From a virus, in the IMG/VR virus record IMGVR_UViG_3300021197_000662, positions 1 to 59,826 of that record: 59,826 bases of DNA, one strand, 5' to 3'. The notes below the pieces were generated by a model. The model did not search any database, had not been told where the DNA came from, and saw nothing but the letters and a program-made list of their open reading frames with translations. The position numbers and the translations under genes are program-made. Shown here in pieces: positions 1 through 11,300 of this stretch; position 1 is the stretch's first letter, and every line of letters starts with the position of its first letter.

Positions 1-2
1 TT

Positions 3-233
3 GGCCGGGATATTCAGGCAGAAAAACAAGCTGGTCTGGATATTGCTTATGAAGATTTTGTACGTCAGCGGGATTATGACCGCGAACAGTTACAGTTCTA
101 TTCATCCATTCTTAGAGGTGTACCTGTCCAACCTTCAACAGAAACAACCAAACTTCAATCTTATAACCCTATCCAGCAATTGCTTGGAACGGGCGTTTCA
201 GCCTTAGGATTATATAAAGGTATGGGCGGCTAA
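3..233 (+). CDS. Virion/tail protein, C-terminal part (probably continues from the gene at 59367)
   Basis: The frame is open from the left edge to a stop at 231-233 and encodes 76 residues rich in Gln, Asp and Tyr, including YEDFVRQRDYDREQLQFYSS and ILRGVPV. From memory, this type of C-terminus is common in marine short-tailed phage virion proteins that follow the lysis genes. The gene at 59367 runs off the right edge one base into a codon; joining the ends gives a Val codon and continues in this frame. The joined protein would be about 230 residues, which looks short for the family, so some sequence may be missing at the join. A second open frame at 1..207 is judged a shadow because it lacks this family-like sequence. 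Confidence 0.75.
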   Translation, partial: GRDIQAEKQAGLDIAYEDFVRQRDYDREQLQFYSSILRGVPVQPSTETTKLQSYNPIQQLLGTGVSALGLYKGMGG

Positions 234-236
234 TTA

Positions 237-2303
237 ATGAACATTATAGACATCCAAGACAGCCTCAAGGACTTCTCTGAAAACCAGCTTATCAAAGAGA
301 TGCAGATGCCTTCTGGCAACGCTCCGCAGTTTCTTGTACTTAGCGAAATACAGCGCCGCAAGCGCGTCAGAGACGACTTCTCTAAGCGTCAGGCAGCAGC
401 AGAGCCAACTGTGGCTGAAGAGGCTCTAGCGGCCTCTGGTGTGCCTGTGAGTGGTATAGCTGGTATGTCAGAAGCTATGGCTCCTCAAAGCGCTGCATCA
501 GAGGGCATAGGTACTATCATGCCTCAAGCCATGCGCCCGCAAGCGCCACCGGCTGCGCCTGTCCCAGATGATGTTGCTATGGGTATGAGGTCTGGTGGTC
601 TAATGTCATATGGCGAAGAACTTTCAAGCCGCATGTCTGACGACAAGATTGATCCATTCCTAGATGAGGTCGAGCAAATGGCAGATAGTCGTTTTGGCTT
701 GTCCTCAGGAACTGAACCTACATATCGAATGCACAGTGCTGGCCAAGCATCATTCGATTTCCAACCAAAAATCGATTTTGATAATAATTCATATACACGC
801 CCAGCTCACCCAATTATGCCGCATCCGGTAAAGGGTGGGCCAATAGGGCGAATAATGCCATACGCAATGAAATCCAACCAATTCAGAGGCCCAGTGCCAG
901 TTCAAAGGTATGATGAGGGCGGTTTAATTAAGGCTCAAAATGGTCTGCCTCTTGGCTTGCGTCAAAGAAACCCCGGAAACATAAGGCCCGGTGCTGGGTT
1001 TATAGGTGAGTCAGGTGCTGATGGGGGATACGCCACATTCGGATCTGATGATGAGGGCCTAAGAGCAATACAGAGACTACTGATGACATACGGAGACAAG
1101 TATGACATTAAGACTCTTAGACAGCTTGCTAATAGATATGCGCCGCCATCAGACAACAATCCTACTGGAAATTACATAGACTTCCTTTCAGACAAGACAG
1201 GCATAGGCCCTGACGATGAGATAAATCTTGCTGAAAGCGGCTCTTCTATTATTCCTGCCATAGTTGGCTTTGAGCAGGGGCAACAGCCATACAGTCAAGC
1301 TCAGATAGATAGGGCAATCAGGGCAGCAGGAACTGATGATCCAGCAAAGGTTTCTGAAATCCTTGGGAAGCCTTTGTCAGACGACATTCTTAATCAACGA
1401 CTAGATCAAGAGCCTGATATGCTTTCCAGCCTTATGGGGGCTAATGCAGCCACTAACGATGCTATAGACCCACAGCTTATTGATAGCGGAAGATCTTCAC
1501 CGGCAGTTGTTGCAGCGGAAAGGCTAAAGAAGCTGAGAGCCATGACCGCAGACAAGGAGTCAGGTAATCAAACAACGGGTGCTGATATGCCAGCAGGAGA
1601 GCTAACAGATTTGCGTCCTGACGCTCAATTTTTTGCCACATATCAGGAAGGAAAAAGAATCGCTGAAGAACAGGCGCAAAAGGCGACAACTGCTGATCCG
1701 GACTTTGAAGTTATGCCGGTTGTGGCCGAGGTCAAAGACGATCTAGCAAACGTAGGGATTGGCAGCACCAGCGCTGTAAACGCTGCTAAGGCAGCAAAGG
1801 CGGCAAAGGCGGCTGATCAACCAAAGCTCCCTGAGCCAAACGTAGACATAAGAAATACTGGCGATTCTGATGGGGCTATATCCCTTGTTGATGAGATAAA
1901 AGCCCTTCAGGCCAAAATGGAAAAGAACAGAGAGTCTGACAAATGGCTTGCTCTTGCTCAGGCTGGGATGGCCTTGATGTCATCTAAAGAGCCTACATTG
2001 CTTGGCGCTGCTGGCGAAGCTGGCATAGCTGGTCTTTCTGCAATGAGAGAGGCAAATCAGCGTTACGAAGAAGGTGTTATAGACTTGATTAATGCGAGAG
2101 CCAAGATCCAAGGAAAAAAGACAAATAAAATGGATCTTAGCGCCAGCAATGTGGTGTCTCTTATAAATCGGCTACAAGAAGACATAGCATCAGGTTTAGT
2201 CCAAGGAGAAGCTTTGAAAAAGGCTCAACTAGAAATAATTGGGTTGAAAAGGATGCTAGAAATACCAGAGCAAACATTCGGCGCTGATCAAGCTGCATCT
2301 TAA
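237..2303 (+). CDS. Putative virion-associated protein with NPGNIR-type lysozyme-like domain
   Basis: This 688-residue protein starts three bases after the previous stop. Its first 230 residues are Ala/Pro/Met-rich and low in complexity. Around residue 245 comes Asn-Pro-Gly-Asn-Ile-Arg, a motif that in other phages marks a lysozyme-like or transglycosylase-like domain in virion proteins; the domain appears to cover about residues 238-350. The C-terminal half is Ala/Lys-rich and probably helical. Lying directly before the giant protein at 2316 among late genes, it may be an internal or tail-tip protein that opens the cell wall during DNA entry. The hydrolase role is inferred from the motif alone. 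I did not identify catalytic residues. Confidence 0.6.
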   Translation: MNIIDIQDSLKDFSENQLIKEMQMPSGNAPQFLVLSEIQRRKRVRDDFSKRQAAAEPTVAEEALAASGVPVSGIAGMSEAMAPQSAASEGIGTIMPQAMRPQAPPAAPVPDDVAMGMRSGGLMSYGEELSSRMSDDKIDPFLDEVEQMADSRFGLSSGTEPTYRMHSAGQASFDFQPKIDFDNNSYTRPAHPIMPHPVKGGPIGRIMPYAMKSNQFRGPVPVQRYDEGGLIKAQNGLPLGLRQRNPGNIRPGAGFIGESGADGGYATFGSDDEGLRAIQRLLMTYGDKYDIKTLRQLANRYAPPSDNNPTGNYIDFLSDKTGIGPDDEINLAESGSSIIPAIVGFEQGQQPYSQAQIDRAIRAAGTDDPAKVSEILGKPLSDDILNQRLDQEPDMLSSLMGANAATNDAIDPQLIDSGRSSPAVVAAERLKKLRAMTADKESGNQTTGADMPAGELTDLRPDAQFFATYQEGKRIAEEQAQKATTADPDFEVMPVVAEVKDDLANVGIGSTSAVNAAKAAKAAKAADQPKLPEPNVDIRNTGDSDGAISLVDEIKALQAKMEKNRESDKWLALAQAGMALMSSKEPTLLGAAGEAGIAGLSAMREANQRYEEGVIDLINARAKIQGKKTNKMDLSASNVVSLINRLQEDIASGLVQGEALKKAQLEIIGLKRMLEIPEQTFGADQAAS

Positions 2304-2315
2304 AGGAGATCATAG

Positions 2316-5300
2316 ATGGCAAACGTCTATGCGGATAGCAAGCGCACTGGAAAAAGTTACCTAGTTAGTATTGCTGGGGACAGCCCAACACCACAAGAGT
2401 TAGCTGACATTGAGCGGTATGTCGATGCCGTTGAAGGCTTTGGTGCGCCTACCACAGTTCAAGAGTCTCCAGATGAGGTGGGTAATCTCATTGACTTCAC
2501 TCAAGGCGCTGCATCAGGTCTTGCAAGAAGCATTGCCGATGTTCCCGGTGGATTGGCGTCTTTAACTGCTGCTGGTTTAAGAAAATTTGTACCCGGAGAT
2601 CAGGGCGAAGACAGCATAGAGTCTTTTGGTCAAGGCATAACAGATGCTGCTCGTACCGGCATTGATTATGTTATTGGGACTCCAGACGACAACATTGCTG
2701 GAAAAGCTGGACAGGCAATAGGCTCTATTGGGTCTTACTTCCTTGGTGGTGCTGGTGTTGTCAAGGGGCTGGGGGCTTTAGGCAAAAGCGCCTCTGCACA
2801 GAGAATAGGCGGTACGGCAGCAGCGGCTACAATGGGTGTGGGTCAGGGAGCGCAAAATCAAGTAGACAGAATAGCTAGATTTATAGAGCAGGGGGGCGAA
2901 CCTACAGAAAAAGACTTAGCCATCCTAACTGGTGGCCTTATTGGGGCGACTGAGGCGCTACCTATAAGCAAAGCTTTTGGCGTAATAGCAAACATTTTCA
3001 AGAAGGTCCCGAAAGACGTAAAAGAAAGTGCAGTTAAAAAATTAATACCAAGGCTAAAGAGTGCTGCTAAGGTTGGTGGGTATGAGGCCATTCAGGAAAG
3101 CGCGGCTGCTTGGCTTCAAGACCTAACGGAGCAAGGTCTTTATAATCCTGATTTAGATATCTCTATGAGCGCTTACAAAGATGACGCTATCTATGGTGGC
3201 GGGGCTGGCGCAACCTTTAACTTCCTTCTTGAGACTGTGGCTGGCAGAAGAGTCAAAAAGGTTTTAAAGGCTCAAACTCAACTGGTATTGGATCAAAGGG
3301 AGGAGGGTGAAGAAGTTAAACAACAAGTTGAGAGGGCAAAAGGCTCTCTTAATGAGCCTGAAGCCCCTGAAGCTATAGCTGGGTTGCTTACTGGGCCAAC
3401 AGAAGAAGGCGGAGTTAAAGACACTACTGATTTTACAGTAGGCGCTGATGGCGATGCGGTGAGAGAGCGTGACGAATTTGGAAGGCCCATAGATGAATCT
3501 ACTCCTTTTGAAGATGATTTAAAGAACAATCCAAAAGAGGCAACAAAGGCCTTTAATGAAAACTTAAAGGACTTAGGACTTAATCAGGACCAAGAGCAGC
3601 AAGCCTTAGCAGAAGCCGCAAGGGAAACACAGCTTGGCGACCAGCCAGTAGATCTTTCGGAGCTTTCTGAGGGAGAGTCTGCCACTCTCAGGCAATCTCG
3701 CGTTAGAGCTGGCGTTCAGGACGTAGACGGTCCAACTAGCTTAGATGAAATCAAAGATGTACTTGGATTACCCACATACAACAGAATAGGTGCAAGGCAA
3801 AAGCCTAGAACTTGGCAGAAGGCTCTTTCTGAGGAAGAGAAATCTTTAGCCGCTGAAGACGCTGCTATTAAAGAAAAGGTTATAGACAACAAAGACGCTG
3901 CAAAAGTTTTGGTTGAGTCTGGAGAGGTCTTAAACAAAGACGGAACAGTTAACAGATTAAAGCTGCAAAAGGCTTTATCTCTTACCGTCCAGCAGGCTCA
4001 AGCGTTAATCAATAACATGAAAACAGAAGGTGTTGTTGAGCCTGTAAGCAGAACAAAGGTTAGGCCAGCTAATCCACCTACGCCCCCTACGGAGCAGCAG
4101 GAAGCCGAGAGAAGTGCAGAGACTGTCCTTAATGAGCTTACCCGAATGCGGCAAGAGCAGCAGGAGAGAATAAACGCAGCCAAGGAAGTCGGAGTCGGTA
4201 GTCAGGCTGAACAGCTTGCTATTGAGGATGCACAGAGAGCTATTGACGAGCTTGATGCAAAGATCAAAGTTCAGGAAGTAAAGCTCTCTGATGTTAGAGC
4301 GTCTGCTCCACCCAGACCATCAGCCTCTCAGGCAAGAAATAACCAAGCCCTTGTTGTTCAAGAAGAAGCTGAAGGGGCAAAGCCAACAGAAGAATACAAA
4401 AGAAGAATAAACGCTGTAGCCAATGCTTTGCGTAAGTATTTGTTTGGCCTAGGGCTGAAAGATGTTGATTTAGTAAGTCAGAATGTAATTGACTACTCAG
4501 AGACTATTAACCCTGATGGGTCGAAAGACATAAATATTACTGAGGGGTCAGAGCAGGCAGGGGAAAACGCTCGCAGGATTATCACCCTTGCCATGGAGAT
4601 ATATGATCCAAACTTGAGCGAGGCTGAGCTTGAGCAAAGACTGGCTGGCGTCCTAAACCATGAAATAATACACGCTATGAAGGGCCTAGGTCTATTCACT
4701 GATGCTGAATGGGCTAGCCTTGTTAAGGCTGCCGAGAAAAGAAAATACGCAAAGACTATTAATGGCAGAACTATTGATAGAGAATACACCTTCTTGGATA
4801 GAGCGGAGTTTATGTATCCAGAAGACACTCCTGAGTCTCAGCAAGAAGAAGCTGTAGCTGAGATGTTTAGAGCATATGCAGAGGGCCGCATCAAAGTAGG
4901 CGGCAAGCCCAAAGGCTTGTTCAGTCGCATGGTCAGGTTTATCAAGTCAATATTTAACGCACATGCCGATGCTGGGTTCACTAGCGCAGCAGAGATATTT
5001 GATGGCATCAAGTCTGGAAAGGTTGGCCGTAGACAGCGTAACATAAGAGCCGCATCAATTGCTCCTGCTGGCGCTAAATACTCAACTGCTGGGGTTCGTG
5101 GCACGAACATTCGTGCTGGCTTCTTAATTCCTGAGCGAGGAAATGTAGAGCGTATACAGCAGTCATTCAAAGATGTGACAAAGCGCATACCTCAGCTTAC
5201 TGAGGCTGCACAAAAATTGTCCGATGGTACAATTTTATATGATGAGTATGATCGCTTAGTAAATGAGTTTAAGCCAATCATTCCATATGAAACAGTTCCT

Positions 5301-8300
5301 GCTCCAGCTACAAATGAAGAAATGGAGGGAGCTTTAAAATCAAATCAAATCCCTAAACTAAACATGCTTTCAAAGGATATGGATGGTCTTGTGACTGGCA
5401 TGAGACTAGATGTAAGCGCCTATAGGGATTACGGAGTTTGGGTCCCAACTATACATCATGGGAAAAGAAGCAACGTTACAAATAAGGACGGAAAAAACCT
5501 AGCTAATTTAACTATCTCTCATCAATCAACAGGGATAATAGAGAACGCAACATTTGAAGCACCGCAGGGCAGGGCATTAGCTGTTGCTAAGGGAGCGCAG
5601 AAGGGTCCGTTTTCTACAATAGAGGGGACTTACAAACACGCCACGCCAGATCAATCTTTTGCTATCGCACAGCAAATGATGAACGACCCAACAGTTGTGC
5701 AAGTTGGCTTTGATCCTGAGCGTCATTCATATTTTTATGACCGCATGACAACACAGCCTGTAATTAGTGCTGATCTGGTTGTTCAAGTCGGACCGCTAGT
5801 TCTTGCTAAAAACCCTGTGTTTGGAAACAAGTCAGAGTTTAAATTTTCTGTACGCACTATAAGAAACATGCCGACCAACCTAATCGGCCCAATACCAATA
5901 GTGCATGACGTAAAGACCCAGTACATGAACTCTGTTGGCCTTCCGAACAGAAGGCAGGGTGAGTATGTAGAGGTTGATCTTCCGTTGGCAACTCGTATAG
6001 CCGCCGCCTTTGAAGAAGCAGAAGACAGGCCTAACGATCCAGATGTGCAAATTGCTTATCAAGCCATGGCAAACGAGACTATGGCTCAGTGGCAGTTTAT
6101 AAAAAACACCGGCCTAGATGTAGAGTTTATTAAGGAAGACATGGACAACCCTTACCCCAACGGGTCTAGGGATGTCCTTATGGACATAAGAGACAACAAT
6201 CATATGTGGGTCTTCCCCACTGATACTGGTTTTGGTCAGGCATCAATAACTGCTGAGGATGAGGCTGCCAATCCTCTTCTTGCCAAGGCAGATGAAACTG
6301 TTGATGGCATAGACATGCGTATCAATGATGTGTTCCGCATAGTGCATGATTACTTTGGTCATGGGCTAGAGGGAGCAACGTTTACAGCGCGTGGTGAAGA
6401 AAACGCTTGGCAATCTCATGTGAGGATGTATAGTCCTACAGCGGCCAAGGCTATGACTACGGAGACAAGAGGACAAAACTCTTGGGTTAACTTTGGCCCA
6501 GTTGGGGAGCAAAATAGAGAAAACCCTGCATCTACAGTGTACGCAGAACAGAAGATAACCCTTCTTCCTGATTTTGCTGTTAACGAAGGTGTAGCACCAG
6601 ACTTGGAGTCTACAAATGAGCAAGAAAGAATTAATCGAAGCATCAAAGGATCTCGTATCTCAGGAGATGCAAGGTCAGACAGAGCAAGAGTCGATAGAGT
6701 CGCAACAGGATCGGGCAATGTCAGAGGCGAGATTCCAGAGGGCCAAGAAGCTGACTTTGGAACGCCGAAGCCAACAGTTGATGAAAACGGCTTAACTCGC
6801 CTAATACATTACTCTCCTATAGTGGGGCTGGACACCATCAGCCCAAGAGAGCAATTAACAAATAACAGGATGCGTGGAGATGAGCGGGAACGTAAAGTAA
6901 AGTTCCCTAACATCTATCAAGCTAGGTCTTACTTTGGCATGAATGTCGGTGAGGCAAATGGGTACAATCAAGAGGCCACTGTAGGCAATAACGTATACGA
7001 AACTCAAGTACCAGTTGATTCATTATACGACTACGACAAAGACCCAGAAGGCTTTATTACCAAAGCGGCTAATTCCGTTGATGACAACATCATGGAAAGA
7101 ACTTGGAACAAGCCCAAGCAATTCATAACAACAACAGCCGAAAAATCCATAAAGGATGCTGGTTACTCTGGTTACTGGAGTAACTCAAGAATGGGTATGG
7201 TTGCGGCCATGTTCAATGATACTGTTGTGAAGCCAGAAGGCTCTATAGAAAAGCCCGTAAAAAGATCTGCAAGAACAGCAACCATAGATGTACCTAATGT
7301 AAATAACGTTGACGGCGCTAGGATTAGCCAAAGGTTCCCTAAAGGCGCTTCAGCGACAGAAGACCCTATAGAAGAAATACTTCAATTGGGCGCTAATGAT
7401 ATAATTAACAATCCTAAACTGCTTGCCAGAACCGCCGAGATTGTACGAGGGTACAATATAATAACTGAAGAGGAGGCAGCGTCACTTGGCGACAAGGAGT
7501 TGGTCGAAACCCTTATAGAGAGACTTTCTTCTAACCTTGAGTTTGTTTATGACAACGTCCCAGAGGCAACAAGAGAAAGATCAAAGCTTTGGTATGTCGG
7601 CGCTAACAGAATAGCAAATGAAAACGCCTTAAAGTACAGCGAAGAGTCTGGCTCCCCGGTATCTATTGAGCAAGCCGCTGCTGTAATGGCTGCTCTAAGT
7701 CCACAGAAGGACTGGTATCAGAATGTCTCTCTAGGCGAGCGGCTTATAGACATATACAAAACCAAAATGGATTTTGTGCCGACCCCTGAGATGGAAGCAA
7801 CTGCTCGAAGAATATTTCCAAAAGATGTGCATCAGCCAATGCTTGATATTATATTCATGCAGGGGAGAAACATGCCCCTTTCTGAGTACGCCGATGCGCC
7901 CCTTCTGCAAGCTATGTTTATACGATTGTATGATGAAACATATAATGACCGTGGATACTACATCGTTTCTCCTGATGGACAGAACATTGGCTGGGCCAGA
8001 AATGCAAATGGGTCTAGGTCAAGGGTTGCTTGGGGTTCTAATAAAGAGATAACAAAGGCAGTTATGGCTTTAACCAATCCTGAATCAATCTCTTCGGAAA
8101 TGGGCGACAGGCATAAGGTTAGAAACTTCTTTAATAATATAGCTGCTCCATTCTCTCAGGACGGAGATGTAACATCGGATACTCACGCTGTAGCCGCTGC
8201 TCACCTAAAGCCATTGTCTGGCTCGTCTACAGAAGTTCATCACAACTTCGGCACATCACCGGTAGCTTCAAAAAGAGATGAGAACTGGAGAGGGGCCGTT

Positions 8301-11300
8301 TCAAACTCAGCTCCTCTCGGAGTTAAGGGTACATACGCCCTTTATGTTGAGGCACACAGAAGAGCAGCAGCCAGAAGAAATGTTCTCCCTAGAGAGATGC
8401 AGTCTATAACATGGGAGGCTGTAAGGGGATTATTTACCCCAGCGTTTAAGCAAAACAAAAACAATGTTAGGATGATTGACCGTATCTGGAATGACTTCAG
8501 GTCTGGTCAGAAAACAATAGAGGAAGTAAGAGAGGAAGTTTTAAATGAAGCAGGTGACAAAGGAAGATTTCGTCCACCAAGCTGGGAAGGACCCGATAGT
8601 GGAAGCATTAGCAGCCCTGAACTTGCCGTTGACCCGACAGAACTATCTGGAAATGTCGTATCCAGAAGCAATCCCATCGATTACAGCGGAGATGGAGTCG
8701 GAACTACCGGAGGAACTCCTAATGCCGAAACAAAATATAGTAAGCGGTCGGTAAGATACGTCCCATCTTTAGAGCAAGGAACAGGACCACTCATATCAAA
8801 CAACGCCATGCTGAAGGCGTCAGAGCAATCTTACGATAGGATAACGTACAACAACGTAGCTAGAGTTCTTGGAAAACTTTACTCAAAGGTGTTTGACGAA
8901 AAGAAGGCACGGGCTTGGGAAGCTAAGACAGAACGCTTTGTGACTAAGTTTCAGGATGCAATGCTTCCTGTGGGCAAGCTTATGGACGAACTAAGGTCTG
9001 ATGGGCTTAGCATTCCAGACGCAATGGATGTCTACATGAGGGAAGAGCTTGCACAGGGCCTCATGGGCGCTAGGCTAGACGAAAACAAAGCTAATTTATA
9101 CGAGCCATTAACAGACACTATAAAGCAGATAGAAGTTGATCAGGCAAAGATTGATCAACTTGCAAACGTGTCTAGATTTTTTGAGGACGCCAGAGGGGCT
9201 TATGATCCAAAGCTAGCCATTGCTGATGCTTATCTTTATGCACTCCACGCGAAAGAAAGAAATGCATATGTTCTGGCTAGAAACAAAACAGGGCTTGGGT
9301 CAGGAATGTCAGACGGAGAGGCTGATGCGATACTAGCGTGGGTAGACTCTCTGAATGTCCAAAGCAAAAACACCTTAAACGGCATAAAAAATACCGTAGT
9401 ACAAATTGTACAGAACACAAATGACGTAAGAAGAGAAGGCGGCCTTATGGCTGAGGAGTACAGCTTCTCAAACTATGTGCCTTTGCGAGGCATACTTGAC
9501 CCAGAAGAAGACCTTTCAGAGGATCTGGATAGCGTTCCTAGGATGGGAAGAAAGAAAAGAGACAACCTTTACGGAGGCACGGCTTATCAAGACCCAAGAA
9601 TAACAACGGGTAGGGGAACTGAGTACGCTGAAGACATTATAGCAAATGTCATGGTTCAGAACTCTAGGTCTATTGTAGCGGCTGAGAGAAACAAAGTCGG
9701 TCAGGCATTCTTAAATATTATTGATCCAAAGATCATGGACCCTAATGCCGAGTATATAATGGAAAAGGATAACAGGGACGGCATAGCAATTATAGTCGAT
9801 AAAGTAACTCCTGACATGCAAGAAAATGTTCTAAAGGTAAAGGTCAATGGCAGACAAGAGCCTTACAATATTCTTATAAGAGACAACAGGGTCGCCAGAG
9901 CCATGAGAGGCGCTGGTGGGGATGGAATCGAAAGAGGCGGCGCTGTAGTCAGATATATGGCAAAGTTCAACAGATACCTCTCAAACATTAACACAACTTG
10001 GAACCCAGAGTTTGCCATCACAAACTTTTTCAGGGACTTGGAGACTGCTGGGGTAAACATAGGTCAGTACGATCAAGAGGGTATTAGCAGAGAAGTAATG
10101 AAGAACGCCGCCCCTGCCGTAAAGGGAATCCTCGCTGTCACCAGAGAAGGAGGGTTTGAGGGGTATGACAAAACAAACTGGACAGACGTATTTAATGACT
10201 TTGTTTCTGCGGGCGGAAAGAACTCTACCAACCAAGTTGATAGCGTTAAAGATCAAATGGAAAGCATCAAAAAGGTTCTTGATGAGGTTTCCAATAACAG
10301 CATAAAGGGTAAGCTGGGACTTTCTAGGAATGGCTTTCTTTATAAAATTGGCGGGTTCTTAGACGCTTACAACACGGCTGTTGAAAATGGAGTCCGAGTT
10401 GCAACATATCATGCCCTGTTAAAGAGAGGGTTTAGCAAAGACAGAGCAGCTCAAGCAGCCAGAAACGTAACAGTAAACTTTGCAAAGCAGGGGGAAGAAA
10501 AAGCCCTTATGAATGCTTTGTTCCTTTTCTACAATGCATCAGTGCAAGGATCTATGGCCCTGTTTAACGCTGGCATAAGGTCATCAAAGGTACGCAATAT
10601 ATGGGGGGGGATGATTATTGCTGGCGTCCTATTGGATCAATTTGCCGCTGCGGCTTCAGGAGACGAAGACGAGGACGGTGTAAGCGACTACGATGAGCTA
10701 GGTCAGTACACTCTTGAGCATAACATAATATTCCCTACATTTGGGCTTGTGGAACAAAAGTTTTTAAAAATACCTTTAGGGTACGGGCTTAACACGGCAG
10801 TCAATCTAGGTCGATCCATGAGCAGGGTTCAGCGCGGAGAGTACACCCCTGCTGAAGGCTTTAACTCTACATTTGGCACATTAGCAGAATCTCTTAACCC
10901 TCTAGGGGACACTAATTGGGAAAATGCATTAATACCTACTGTAGGCGATCCGTTTATAAGCTTAGCTGTAAACAAAGACTACAAAGGCGACCCTATCGTA
11001 AAGGAAGCATCTCCCTTTGGTGTCCAGAAGCCAGACAGCCAACTGTACTGGTCTAACACAAGCGCACTATTCAAGGGTATAGCTAGGGCTGTCAATTCTG
11101 GCACAGGCGGCACAGAGATAACCCCCGGAATGATAGACATTTCGCCAGAAACGATAGACTTCTGGGCGCAATACTTTACTGGCGCAGCAGGAGCATTTGC
11201 TCTTAGGACTGCTGAGTCTCCCTCAAAGACAATTGAGTCATTCAGAGGCGACCTTGAAGGTGATCTAATAAGGGAAATACCATTTGCCAGAAAGCTATTC

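Noticed and set aside
1-207. Open frame on the plus strand at the left edge
   Set aside because: The frame at 3..233 has the conserved virion-protein C-terminus and joins the gene at the right edge; this one has no family-like sequence.
5213-5236. Inverted repeat AAAATTGT...ACAATTTT as an operator
   Set aside because: Only half the GTAC consensus is present and it is in coding sequence.
7441-7456. Perfect GTAC palindrome inside the giant gene as an internal promoter
   Set aside because: No -10 element precedes it and it is within a continuous reading frame; kept only as part of the motif count.
10662-10700. Acidic DEDEDGVSDYDEL loop of the giant protein as a second EF-hand
   Set aside because: It lacks flanking helices of EF-hand type and is closer to thrombospondin-like acidic loops, so it is mentioned only within the gene.
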